From positions 62,001 through 126,000 of the forward strand of contig NZ_JARVRX010000019.1 in NCBI RefSeq assembly GCF_030209435.1: DNA of 64,000 nucleotides. Reading direction: 5' to 3'. The translations under genes and the position numbers were made by a program. Below, in pieces: positions 55,454 to 64,000 of the stretch; within the stretch, counting starts at the first letter, position 1; each line of letters starts with the position of its first letter. This DNA is from Mycolicibacterium sp. lyk4-40-TYG-92 (GTDB lineage: Bacteria > Actinomycetota > Actinomycetes > Mycobacteriales > Mycobacteriaceae). Below the pieces are notes generated by a model. That model was not told the DNA's origin. It worked only from the letters and a program-made list of their open reading frames with translations, and did no database searches.

Positions 55454-56533
55454 ATGGTCATGAACTCGCAGGCCAGTAGCGCTGCCGACGAGGCATGGCG
55501 GGTGGCCATGGTGGTGCCCCTACAGGGTCCGGGCGGCGTCTTCGGGCCATCGTGTGAAGCCATCAGCGAGCTGGCGGCGCACGACCTCAACGTCGATGGC
55601 GGAGTCCTGGGCCGCGAAGTGCAGATAGAAGTGGTCGACGGCGGGGCCGACCCGCAGCTCGTCGCCCGACGGATCGATCAACTCATCACGGCGGGCGCCA
55701 TCCACGCCGTCAGCGGGTGGCACATCTCCTCCGTACGCAATGCGCTCGCTCCGGTGGTCGCGGGCCGGGTGCCCTATGTGTACCCCGCCCTCTACGAAGG
55801 CGGTGAGCGTCGCCGCGACATCTATTGCTGCGGCGAGACTCCGGACCGCCAGATCGCGCCGGCGTTGCGCTGGTTGCGGGAGAACGCCGGGGTGCGGCGC
55901 TGGTTCATCGTCGGCGACGACTATGTCTGGCCGCGCTCGTCGGTGGCCGCGGTCCGGGAGTATGCCCGCGATCTCGGTCTCGACCTCGTTGGGCACCGGT
56001 TCGTGGACCTGGGCCGCGCGGACATGTCCGAGGCCGTCAGGGCGGCCATGGCGTCGCAATGTGATGCCGTGTTGATGCTGCTGGTGGGCCAGGATGCGGT
56101 CGAATTCAACCGCGCCTGCGCCACACTCGGTGCCGCCGACTCGTTCCTTCGGTTCAGCCCGTTGATGGACGAGAGCATGTTGCTGGGCAGCGGGGCGGAC
56201 GGCACCCGGGGATTATTCGTCGCCGCCTCCTTCTTTTCCTCGATGGTGGGGGCCAACGCGATGGAGTTGATAGGCCGTTACCACGACGTGCACGGCCCCA
56301 CCGCTCCACCGCTGAGCGGTATCGCCGAATCTTGTTACGAGGGGCTGCAATTGCTGTCCCGGCTCATTCATCGCTCGGGGCAGTTGACCGACATAGCGAC
56401 CAGTGATCGTGTCTCGTACGACGGTCCGAGGGGCACCGTGCACTACCGGTCGGACGCGACCGTGCAGCCGGTGCACCTGGCCGTCGCCGACGGGTACGAC
56501 TTCGATGTGCTCACCACCCTGACTGCGTTTTGA
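55454..56533 (+). CDS. AmiC-like cytosolic amide-binding sensor
   Basis: A 359-residue protein with the type I periplasmic-binding fold of AmiC/FmdD/UrtA: WRVAMVVPLQGPGGVFGPSCEAISELAAHDLNVDGGVLGREVQIEVVDGG and VYPALYEGG...YCCGETPDRQIAPALRWL. No signal peptide precedes the fold, so it is a cytosolic sensor like AmiC of Pseudomonas, not a transporter subunit. AmiC binds amides and releases AmiR there; no AmiR gene is present here, and a MarR regulator is adjacent instead. The ATG at 55454 or 55460 is the start. The longer frame from 55286 runs antisense to the MarR gene. Confidence 0.85.
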   Translation: MVMNSQASSAADEAWRVAMVVPLQGPGGVFGPSCEAISELAAHDLNVDGGVLGREVQIEVVDGGADPQLVARRIDQLITAGAIHAVSGWHISSVRNALAPVVAGRVPYVYPALYEGGERRRDIYCCGETPDRQIAPALRWLRENAGVRRWFIVGDDYVWPRSSVAAVREYARDLGLDLVGHRFVDLGRADMSEAVRAAMASQCDAVLMLLVGQDAVEFNRACATLGAADSFLRFSPLMDESMLLGSGADGTRGLFVAASFFSSMVGANAMELIGRYHDVHGPTAPPLSGIAESCYEGLQLLSRLIHRSGQLTDIATSDRVSYDGPRGTVHYRSDATVQPVHLAVADGYDFDVLTTLTAF

Positions 56534-56558
56534 CCTCCGACGGCGTGGAGGGCTCGGG

Positions 56559-56611
56559 TTGACACTGCGGCCCCGCGCATTTATTTTCAATTGAATATAT
56601 TTCATCTGAAT
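56559..56611 (+). promoter_or_regulatory. amiE promoter with two palindromic operators
   Basis: TTGACA (56559-56564) and TATTTT (56582-56587) are 17 bp apart. TATTTTCAATTGAATATA (56582-56599) is an 18-bp palindrome with one mismatch that covers the -10; its core TTCAATTGAA equals the core of the MarR-promoter site. TTCATCTGAA at 56601-56610 is a second, weaker copy. The leader to amiE is about 125 nt. Confidence 0.7.
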
Positions 56612-56720
56612 CTTTTTAGGTGGCGACCGTGCACGGTGTCGAACGTGGTCCCCACATCACCGCAGTTGTGATTCAGCCGCCGTATCCCCTTCGAGCCCTT
56701 ACCCTTTGAGGAGAACCGCC

Positions 56721-57758
56721 ATGCGTCATGGTGACATTTCGTCGAGCCCGGACACCGTCGGCGTAGCCGTCGTCAACTACAAGATGCCCCGGCTACACAC
56801 CAGGGATGAAGTCCTCGACAATGCCCGCAAGATCGCGGACATGGTGGTGGGAATGAAGTCCGGACTGCCGGGCATGGATCTCGTGGTGTTCCCCGAGTAC
56901 TCGACTCAGGGCATCATGTACGACCCCGAGGAGATGTACGCCACCGCGGCTTCCATCCCCGGCGACGAAACCGACATCTTCGCCGCGGCGTGCCGGAAGG
57001 CCAAGACGTGGGGCGTCTTCTCCATCACCGGTGAGCGCCACGAAGACCATCCGAACAAGCCGCCGTACAACACCCTCGTCCTCATCGACGACACCGGTGA
57101 GATCGTGCAGAAGTACCGAAAGATCCTGCCCTGGTGTCCCATCGAGGGCTGGTACCCCGGAGACACCACCTATGTTTCCCGGGGTCCGAAGGGGATGAAG
57201 ATCTCGCTGATCATCTGCGACGACGGCAACTACCCCGAAATCTGGCGGGACTGCGCCATGAAGGGCGCGGAGCTGATCGTCCGCTGCCAGGGATACATGT
57301 ATCCCGCCAAGGAGCAGCAGGTGCTCATGGCCAAGGCGATGGCATGGGCCAACAACACCTACGTCGCCGTGGCCAATGCCGCCGGCTTCGATGGGGTGTA
57401 CTCCTACTTCGGGCACTCTGCCATCGTCGGGTTCGACGGCCGCACCCTGGGCGAAACCGGCGAGGAAGAGTACGGAATCCAGTTCGCGCAGCTGTCGCTG
57501 TCGGCGATTCGAGACGCCCGCCAAAATGACCAGTCGCAGAACCACCTGTTCAAATTGCTGCACCGCGGCTACTCCGGCGTGCACGCGGCCGGCGACGGCG
57601 ACAAGGGTGTCGCCGATTGCCCGTTCGAGTTCTACAAGCTGTGGGTGACCGACGCGCAGAAGGCTCAGGAAGTCGTCGAATCGATCACCCGGGACACCGT
57701 CGGTGTGGCGGACTGCCGCGTGGGAAACCTGCCCGTAGAGCGGACCGTCGAGGCGTAA
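56721..57758 (+). CDS. amiE: Aliphatic amidase AmiE
   Basis: Nitrilase-superfamily acylamide amidohydrolase converting short aliphatic amides to acid and ammonia; 345 residues. It is very close to the Pseudomonas enzyme as I remember it (MRHGDISSSPDTVGVAVVNYKMPRLHT). The triad is Glu59, Lys134 and Cys166. The ATG at 56721 has GAGGAG upstream. The AAA+ gene follows 9 bp on. The gene is likely repressed by the adjacent MarR protein and induced by amides through the AmiC-like sensor. Confidence 0.96.
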   Translation: MRHGDISSSPDTVGVAVVNYKMPRLHTRDEVLDNARKIADMVVGMKSGLPGMDLVVFPEYSTQGIMYDPEEMYATAASIPGDETDIFAAACRKAKTWGVFSITGERHEDHPNKPPYNTLVLIDDTGEIVQKYRKILPWCPIEGWYPGDTTYVSRGPKGMKISLIICDDGNYPEIWRDCAMKGAELIVRCQGYMYPAKEQQVLMAKAMAWANNTYVAVANAAGFDGVYSYFGHSAIVGFDGRTLGETGEEEYGIQFAQLSLSAIRDARQNDQSQNHLFKLLHRGYSGVHAAGDGDKGVADCPFEFYKLWVTDAQKAQEVVESITRDTVGVADCRVGNLPVERTVEA

Positions 57759-57767
57759 GAGAGCGAC

Positions 57768-58847
57768 GTGCCTTACCTCACCGACATGTTTCACGATCAG
57801 AACGCGACGCCGCAGAGCACCAACGACGTCGCCGTGAAATCGGTCGCTGGGTTCGATCCCGACGCCTTCGCCGAGCGACTCGGGCAGCGGATACTCGGTC
57901 AACCGAACGCCGTCAGCGCCGTCGCCCGGGCATTGTCGATCGCCCATGCGGGTATCGCCGATCCCGGCCGCCCTCTGGCCAGCGTGCTGCTCGTCGGACC
58001 GACCGGAATCGGCAAGACCGAACTGGTCCGCCAGGTCGCCGCCGAGATCCGCACCGGGCCCGACGACCTCTGCCGAATCGACATGGCCGCCTTGGCCCAG
58101 GAGCACTACGCCGCGTCCTTCTCCGGGGCACCACCGGGATACGCCGGAAGCAAAGAATCCTTCACCCTGTTCGACAAGAACAAGATCGAAGGCGATCCGT
58201 ACACGCCCGGCATCGTGCTCTTCGACGAAGTCGAGAAAGCGGACCCCACGGTGATCCGTGCACTGCTGCACGTGCTCGACAGCGGCCAACTCAGACTCGC
58301 GAACGGGCGTGAACGCATCTGCTTCCGCAACAGTTATGTCTTCATGACGTCCAACTTGGGTTCCACGGCCGTCGCCACGGCCCAGCGCGCAAACCGGTGG
58401 TCGTCCCGGTGGCGCCGACCGAGGGTATTCGGCACGGCGCCAATGGATCCGGCGACCCACATGCACGCACTGGTGACCGCCGCGGTCGAGGAGTTCTTCG
58501 ACCCGGAGTTCTTCAACCGGATCGACGAAACCGTCATCATGGAGCCCTTCAGCACCTCGACGGCCCGGCAGGTCACCGGGCGCGAAGTGGAGTTGTTCAC
58601 CGCGCGACTGGCCCGCGAATCCGTCGAACTCCGTGTCGACGAAACCGTGGTGCAGTTCCTGCAGGACTGTGGATTCGACCCGATCTACGGTGCCCGCGGG
58701 TTGCGCAGAACCATCCGGACCCATCTCATCGCACCGACGGCCGAGTGCGTACTGCGGGGCCGCACCACACCGACCGCACGCATCGTGATCGAGGCGAAAA
58801 TGGTCGACGGATCCATCGCGGTGACACTGGCCGACCGCGCAGCGTGA
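57768..58847 (+). CDS. amiB: AmiB-type AAA+ ATPase
   Basis: A 359-residue single AAA+ module of the Clp/ClpB second-domain type: Walker A GPTGIGKT (residues 77-84), Walker B VLFDEVEKAD near residue 150, sensor 1 MTSNLGS and the C-terminal small domain FNRIDETVIMEPFS...DPIYGARGLRRTIRTHL. Pseudomonas amiE is followed by amiB, a similar ATPase, probably an amidase chaperone. The start is a GTG at 57768. The genes amiS and amiR are absent. Confidence 0.88.
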   Translation: MPYLTDMFHDQNATPQSTNDVAVKSVAGFDPDAFAERLGQRILGQPNAVSAVARALSIAHAGIADPGRPLASVLLVGPTGIGKTELVRQVAAEIRTGPDDLCRIDMAALAQEHYAASFSGAPPGYAGSKESFTLFDKNKIEGDPYTPGIVLFDEVEKADPTVIRALLHVLDSGQLRLANGRERICFRNSYVFMTSNLGSTAVATAQRANRWSSRWRRPRVFGTAPMDPATHMHALVTAAVEEFFDPEFFNRIDETVIMEPFSTSTARQVTGREVELFTARLARESVELRVDETVVQFLQDCGFDPIYGARGLRRTIRTHLIAPTAECVLRGRTTPTARIVIEAKMVDGSIAVTLADRAA

Positions 58848-58852
58848 GTCAG

Positions 58853-61660
58853 CTACCCGCTGTTGCGCAGTGCGGTGGCCAGCCCACTCATGGTCAGGAG
58901 GATGCCCCGTTGGACGAGTTCGTCTTCGTCACCTGAGCGGTAGCGGCGCAGCAGCTCGACCTGGAGGTGGTTCAGCGGCTCCAGGTACGGGAACCGGTTG
59001 AACACCGACCGCGCGAGGGCCGCGTTGTCGGCCAGCAGGTCGTCCTGTCCGGTGATCAGGGCGTGCATCCGGATGGTGCGCTCATGTTCGGCGGCGATCT
59101 TGTCGAACACCCGGTGGCGCAGCGCCTCGTCGTCCACGAGCTCCGAATACCTTGCCGCCAGGCCGAGATCCGACTTGGCGAGCACCTGCGCCATGTTCGA
59201 CAGCACGGTCCGGAAGAACGGCCACTTCGCGTACAGGTCCTGCAATACTTCGAGGCCGCCGTCGGTGTTGTCGATGAACTCCTCGAACGCGGTCCCGGTG
59301 CCATACCAGCCCGGCAGCATGACGCGCGACTGACTCCAGGCCAGCACCCACGGGATGGCCCGCAGGTCGGCGATCGAAGTGGTCGGCTTGCGGGACGTCG
59401 GGCGGCTGCCGATGTTGAGCGCGCCGATCTCGCTGACGGGTGTCGACGCCTTGAAGTACTCGACGAACCCCGGTGTCTCGTGCACCAATTCGCTGTAGGC
59501 CCGTTGCGCGCGGGCGGCGAGGTCGTCCAGGACGTCGTAGGCGGGTGCCGCGGCGTCGCCGAGCCCTTCAACGTCGAGCAGGGTCGACTCGAGGGTCGCG
59601 GCCAGCAGCGTCTCCAGATTGCGATGTGCGGCGTGCGGTTCGGCGTACTTGGCGGCGATCACCTCACCCTGCTCGGTGATCCGCAGTGAACCCCTGACCG
59701 CGCCGGGCGGCTGCGCGAGAATCGCGTCGTAGCTCGGGCCACCGCCGCGGCCGACGGTGCCGCCCCGGCCATGGAAGAGCCGCAACCGGATTCCGGTCTT
59801 GCGGGCCGATTCCACGAGGTCGAGCTCGGCCCGATACAGCGCCCAGTTGGCCGCCAGGTAGCCACCGTCCTTGTTGGAGTCGGAGTAGCCGAGCATGACC
59901 TCCTGATGATCGTCCCGGGCGGTGACGATGGACCGGTACAGCGGAATGGCAAGGGCCGCTTCCAGAATCGCAGATCCGCGTTGCAGGTCGTCGATGGTCT
60001 CGAACAGCGGCACGATGCCGACCGGGCTGTACGGCTCGGGCCCGGCGGCATCGAGCAGGCCGGCTTCTTTGAGCAGCACCCCGGCCTCGAGGAGATCGGA
60101 CACCGACTGACACATCGAGATGATGTAGTTGGGCACGGCCTGCGGCCCGAAGACCTCGACCGCGCGGGCCGCCGCGGCCACGATGTCCAGTTCCTTGCGC
60201 GCCAGCTCCGACAGCTGGGCGTCGCGCCCCACCAACGGCCGGCGCGTGGACAGCTCCGCGACCAGGACGGCGACCCGCTCGTCTTCCGGCAGAGACGCGT
60301 AGTCGGGGTGCACACCGGCCCACGCCAGCAGCTCGGCCACCACCTGCTCGTGCACTTCGGAGTTCTGCCGAAGATCCAGTCCGCAGAGGTGGAAACCGAA
60401 GACACGCACCGACTCTCGCAACCGGGCCAGCCGATCGTCGGCCAGCACACTGGTGCCGCCCGCACGCAACGACGCGTCGATGACATCCAGGTCGGCCAGC
60501 AACTCGGCCGGCGTTGGGTATTGCGGCAGGCCGAGGTCCAGCTCGTGCTCGGGTTGCCGGTCGAGTATCTCGCCCGCGGTGGCCGTCAGGCGCCCGCGGA
60601 TCACATGGAGCGCCTGGCGGTACGGTTCGTCGGCGTGCGCCGGTTCGGGATGCTGGTCGGCGAGCGCCTGCAGCGCGTCGCTGACCCGGACCAGTCGTGC
60701 CGACATCGACAATTCATGTTCCAGCGCAAGGAGTTCGCCGAAGTACCGGTCGAATGCGGTGTAGGCCGCACTGCCGGTGGCCAGGCGCACCACGTCGGCC
60801 GTGACGTTGGGGTTGCCGTCGCGGTCACCACCGATCCACGAACCGGGCCGCAGGATCGGTGTCTCCAGCAGCGGCTCACCCGGCCAGCGGGCCTGGAGCG
60901 CGCCGCGCACCTCCGCGTTGACCCGCGGGATGACGTCGAAGAACGCAGCCGGGTAATAGCGCAGCCCGGTGGCGATCTCGTCTTGAATCTTCAACCGCGA
61001 CAAGCGGATCAGGGCCGTCTGCCACAGGGTCAGGATGTGCCGGCGCAGCTCGGTCTCGATGTCGCGGCCGTCGCGCGTCACGCTGTGCCCGTGCAACCGC
61101 AGCCGCATCAGGTCGGTGATCCGGTTCTGGGTGTCGAAGATGGTGCGCCGCCGGGTTTCGGTGGGATGGGCCGTGATCACCGGCGCGACCAGCGCGCCGC
61201 GCAGCGCATCGGCGACGGCCGCGCCGTCCAGTCCCCCGGCTTCGTCGAGCTTGCGGTACGTCGCGGCCAGGCTGCTGTCCTGCGGCGGCTCACCCGCGGC
61301 CACGTGCACGGCGCGGCGCCGTTCGCGGTGGATGTCCTCGGCGACGTTGGCCAACAGCGCGAAATGCGTGAATGCCCGGATCACCGGGATCGCCTGATGA
61401 ATGTCGATGCCGGAGAACAAGGCTGCGAGCTCCGCCCGGTCGATCTCGGAGCGACGCACCCGGAACGATTCCACGCGCGCCCGTTCCACCAGGTCGAAGA
61501 CGGCGTCGCCGTTCTGCTCGCGCACCGTGTCACCGAGAATGGCGCCGAGCAACCGGATGTCTTCGCGCATCGGTTCGGTGGCCTCACGGCCCAGTTCGGT
61601 GCGCTGAACCGATCCGATCGGTAGCAGTGTGCTGTCAGGAGCGTGCGGAACGTCTGCCAT
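58853..61660 (-). CDS. ppc: Phosphoenolpyruvate carboxylase
   Basis: Anaplerotic enzyme adding bicarbonate to PEP to give oxaloacetate; about 935 residues. Catalytic motifs are VITAHPTETRRRT, GYSDSNKDGGYLAANW, RLFHGRGGTVGRGGGPSYDAILAQPPGAVRGSLRITEQGE and FTEFIDN-type region; the C terminus is LRNSG, where most members end NTG. The ATG at 61660 is chosen, with a GTG at 61663 as alternative. The gene converges on amiB with a 5-bp gap. M. tuberculosis is thought to lack this gene. Confidence 0.96.
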   Translation of the reverse strand: MADVPHAPDSTLLPIGSVQRTELGREATEPMREDIRLLGAILGDTVREQNGDAVFDLVERARVESFRVRRSEIDRAELAALFSGIDIHQAIPVIRAFTHFALLANVAEDIHRERRRAVHVAAGEPPQDSSLAATYRKLDEAGGLDGAAVADALRGALVAPVITAHPTETRRRTIFDTQNRITDLMRLRLHGHSVTRDGRDIETELRRHILTLWQTALIRLSRLKIQDEIATGLRYYPAAFFDVIPRVNAEVRGALQARWPGEPLLETPILRPGSWIGGDRDGNPNVTADVVRLATGSAAYTAFDRYFGELLALEHELSMSARLVRVSDALQALADQHPEPAHADEPYRQALHVIRGRLTATAGEILDRQPEHELDLGLPQYPTPAELLADLDVIDASLRAGGTSVLADDRLARLRESVRVFGFHLCGLDLRQNSEVHEQVVAELLAWAGVHPDYASLPEDERVAVLVAELSTRRPLVGRDAQLSELARKELDIVAAAARAVEVFGPQAVPNYIISMCQSVSDLLEAGVLLKEAGLLDAAGPEPYSPVGIVPLFETIDDLQRGSAILEAALAIPLYRSIVTARDDHQEVMLGYSDSNKDGGYLAANWALYRAELDLVESARKTGIRLRLFHGRGGTVGRGGGPSYDAILAQPPGAVRGSLRITEQGEVIAAKYAEPHAAHRNLETLLAATLESTLLDVEGLGDAAAPAYDVLDDLAARAQRAYSELVHETPGFVEYFKASTPVSEIGALNIGSRPTSRKPTTSIADLRAIPWVLAWSQSRVMLPGWYGTGTAFEEFIDNTDGGLEVLQDLYAKWPFFRTVLSNMAQVLAKSDLGLAARYSELVDDEALRHRVFDKIAAEHERTIRMHALITGQDDLLADNAALARSVFNRFPYLEPLNHLQVELLRRYRSGDEDELVQRGILLTMSGLATALRNSG

Positions 61661-61714
61661 CACCCAAGTATCGACGGCGGACGCCGCTCGCGCAGGGCAG
61701 GCGGTGTGGCGCGA

Positions 61715-62098
61715 TCACGGCGGACCTAGCGGGACGATCGGCGTCGACGACGTGGTGGGCGTGGTGGGCGTGGCCGGGGCGCTCGTACGCGACGTCGTGG
61801 CCGAGGGTTTCTGCCCGTCGGGCAACACAATTGGCTTCACATCGCCGCCGTCGCCGCTCCCAGCGCCACTGTCCGAGTCGACGTTCGGCGGCCAATCCAC
61901 CGACGTCGGCGGCCAGGCCTTGGCCGACGAACTGCCGCCACCCGGCGGCGCGCAACCCGATCCGGCGCCGAAGTCGCCCGCACCGGTGCAGTCGGCACGG
62001 GCGGCGGGTGGGGAAACCGTGAGCCAGACCGATACCGTCAGTGCCACAACGCCGACCGCAGCGGCCCCGGATCTCACCGGCATTCGTACGCCACTCAT
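61715..62098 (-). CDS. Small secreted Pro/Thr-rich protein
   Basis: A 127-residue protein with a signal peptide (RSGAAAVGVVALTVSVWLTVSPPAARA) and a low-complexity mature part rich in Pro, Ser, Thr and Gly, with two cysteines (DCTGAGDFGAGSGCAPP). The start overlaps the porin stop by 4 bp (ATGA), so the two are made together. I do not recognise the family; it may be a cell-wall-linked accessory of the porin. Confidence 0.78.
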   Translation of the reverse strand: MSGVRMPVRSGAAAVGVVALTVSVWLTVSPPAARADCTGAGDFGAGSGCAPPGGGSSSAKAWPPTSVDWPPNVDSDSGAGSGDGGDVKPIVLPDGQKPSATTSRTSAPATPTTPTTSSTPIVPLGPP

Positions 62099-62724
62099 AG
62101 CTGCAGAATGTCCCCATAGGCGTTCACGCTGTCGTCGTTCTTGTCGGTGTCGATGGTCACGGTAGAGAAGAACCGGATGGCCACCGCCCCACCGCAGGCG
62201 TCGACCTTGACGTGCGCGTCGTGCACGGTGATGCCGCCGGTACGGCCCTTCAGTATCTTCTTGCCCAGCACCACGTTGGTGATCGTGCCCGGCAGCAGGT
62301 TCACCGAGACATTGCCTTCCAGATCGGCGTAGGGACCGATGGCATTCAGCACGTTTCCGCTGAAGCCAGGGTTGATGCCGATGTCGGCGTCGCCACCGAC
62401 GCTGGCGCCCTCACTGAGATCGACCTGGCAGCCCAGCTGCAGACCCACGATCAGCGTCCCGTTGTTGACCGCTGACGAGCCGCTGCCGTCGATGGTCGCC
62501 TCGGCCCGGCCGGTGACGAAACCTTCCCGAGTGAAGGCCGTCGCAGCCATGTTGGGCACCGAGTTGACGGTCATCTGAGTGAGCGAAACCCCAAGGCGCC
62601 AGCCATCTTCGGTGTTGACGGCCTGCCGGACGTCGGCGACCGGGAGCGGATCGGCGCTCGCCACGCCACCCGCCACGCAGAGCAGTACCGCCGCGCCCGC
62701 ACCGATACGAAGAAGATGCACCAC
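62095..62724 (-). CDS. MspA-family porin
   Basis: A 209-residue secreted protein with a signal peptide ending near GGVASA. It resembles the mycobacterial octameric outer-membrane porin MspA as I remember it (FTREGFVTGRAEA, GTLIVGLQLG and the C-terminal DSVNAYGDILQL). Two Cys residues (LGCQVD and VDACGG) are not in MspA itself and may form a disulfide, so this may be a distinct subfamily. The GTG at 62724 has TACGCT 6 nt upstream. M. tuberculosis lacks such porins. Confidence 0.87.
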   Translation of the reverse strand: MVHLLRIGAGAAVLLCVAGGVASADPLPVADVRQAVNTEDGWRLGVSLTQMTVNSVPNMAATAFTREGFVTGRAEATIDGSGSSAVNNGTLIVGLQLGCQVDLSEGASVGGDADIGINPGFSGNVLNAIGPYADLEGNVSVNLLPGTITNVVLGKKILKGRTGGITVHDAHVKVDACGGAVAIRFFSTVTIDTDKNDDSVNAYGDILQL

Positions 62725-62730
62725 GAGGCG

Positions 62731-62736
62731 AGCGTA
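62731..62736 (-). promoter_or_regulatory. Candidate porin -10 box TACGCT
   Basis: TACGCT (bottom strand) ends 6 nt before the GTG at 62724, fitting a leaderless transcript for the porin operon. Confidence 0.55.
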
Positions 62737-62816
62737 GGTACCGGCGCTATGCGCGCCCTGTCATCGGCATAAGCGCCGGCACAGCGAACGCTGGGTACTT
62801 GCTGTCAGACAAACAG

Positions 62817-62848
62817 AACCGGCCACGCCCTGACAGGCGTGGCCGGTT
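62817..62848 (-). terminator. Terminator of the pgk-tpiA-secG operon
   Basis: AACCGGCCACGCC / GGCGTGGCCGGTT, a perfect 13-bp stem with a 6-nt loop, lies 14 bp after the secG stop and is followed on the bottom strand by the T-rich TTCTGTTTGTCTG. It is a good intrinsic terminator. Confidence 0.85.
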
Positions 62849-62862
62849 CGGAAAGTCTGAAG

Positions 62863-63099
62863 CTAGGCGCCGTACTTGATCTGCAGCGCGATGCCGATGA
62901 TCGACACCAGCCAGATGCCGGTGATGAAGTAAGTCAGCCGGTCGAGGTTCTTCTCGACCACCGTGGAGCCCGACAGACTGGACTGCACACCGCCGCCGAA
63001 CAGCGTCGACAGACCGCCGCCCTTGGCCCGGTGGAGCAACACCAGCAACACAACCAACACGCTGGTGACGATCAACGTGATCTGCAGGGCCAAAATCAT
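62863..63099 (-). CDS. secG: Preprotein translocase subunit SecG
   Basis: A 78-residue SecG with two membrane helices (LALQITLIVTSVLVVLLVLLHRAKGGG and LTYFITGIWLVSIIGIALQI) and the loop motif GGGLSTLFGGG. It is an accessory of the SecYEG channel. The ATG at 63099 gives the usual length. It lies 31 bp after tpiA, the order known from M. tuberculosis (Rv1440). Confidence 0.94.
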   Translation of the reverse strand: MILALQITLIVTSVLVVLLVLLHRAKGGGLSTLFGGGVQSSLSGSTVVEKNLDRLTYFITGIWLVSIIGIALQIKYGA

Positions 63100-63130
63100 G
63101 ACCCACAGCTTACCGGGTGCCCGCGCGGCC

Positions 63131-63916
<786 letters not shown>

Positions 63917-63919
63917 GAT

Positions 63920-64000
63920 CTACGACCCCAGCACGTCGATGCCGGGGAGGGTCTTGCCCTCGAGGTACTCCAGCGACGCGCCGCCACCGGTCGAGATGTG
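63920..64000 (-). CDS. pgk: Phosphoglycerate kinase, C-terminal end (cut by window)
   Basis: The last 26 codons read HISTGGGASLEYLEGKTLPG and onward to a TAG, matching the C terminus of phosphoglycerate kinase, with the GGGAS nucleotide loop. The rest lies beyond the window edge. Confidence 0.93.
   Translation of the reverse strand, partial: HISTGGGASLEYLEGKTLPGIDVLGS

Noticed and set aside
56793..58724. A 643-codon frame antisense to amiE and amiB
   Set aside because: No recognisable motif, and it crosses two well-supported genes.

Overview
The window is a high-GC actinobacterial chromosome segment with the gene content and order of a mycobacterium. It carries fabG1-inhA-hemH, moxR1-ripB-ripA, acn, the suf operon with mptB, ctaA/ctaB, tkt-tal-zwf-opcA-pgl and pgk-tpiA-secG, in the order known from Mycobacterium tuberculosis (Rv1437 to Rv1496 region) but read in the opposite direction. 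An MspA-type porin gene, a ppc gene, and the absence of PE_PGRS genes and of the SufB intein point to a fast-growing Mycolicibacterium-type species. I saw no insertion sequence, phage gene, tRNA, rRNA or CRISPR array.

Layout: 1-5.2 kb holds mutA-mutB-meaB (methylmalonyl-CoA to succinyl-CoA). 5.4-9.0 kb holds membrane proteins (TVP38, DoxX-like, SPFH, NfeD) and a conserved hypothetical. 9.0-13.9 kb holds moxR1-DUF58-fabG1-inhA-hemH; the VWA gene expected between DUF58 and fabG1 is missing. 14.0-17.1 kb holds ripB, ripA and a small membrane protein. 17.3-20.7 kb holds acn and its repressor gene acnR.

20.7-28.0 kb is an accessory cluster: ureohydrolase, XRE-cupin regulator, NCS1 permease, APC amino-acid permease, nitrilase-fold amidase and FAD amino-acid 2-monooxygenase. 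Together these genes suit L-arginine breakdown by decarboxylating oxygenation: arginine to 4-guanidinobutyramide, to 4-guanidinobutyrate, to 4-aminobutyrate plus urea. A strong terminator hairpin closes it. 28.1-33.2 kb has a small HTH protein, an ABC-F protein, enoyl-CoA hydratase, thioredoxin, an old-yellow-enzyme family member and an unassigned protein. 33.3-39.5 kb is the translationally coupled sufR-B-D-C-S-U-T operon. 39.6-46.8 kb has mptB, an ABC exporter, ctaA, an ATP-grasp protein, a quinone oxidoreductase and a DUF1254 protein. 46.8-54.9 kb has ctaB and the pentose phosphate operon.

54.9-58.8 kb is a second accessory island: a MarR regulator, a cytosolic AmiC-like amide sensor, aliphatic amidase AmiE and an AmiB-type AAA+ ATPase. 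Matching palindromes sit in both promoter regions. 58.9-64.0 kb has ppc, an MspA-family porin with a coupled small secreted protein, secG, tpiA and the 3' end of pgk.

Several genes show a TANNNT -10 element 6-9 nt upstream of the start codon, the mark of leaderless mycobacterial transcripts; I used this to choose starts. Gene identities rest on recognised motifs and conserved order. No database search was run.
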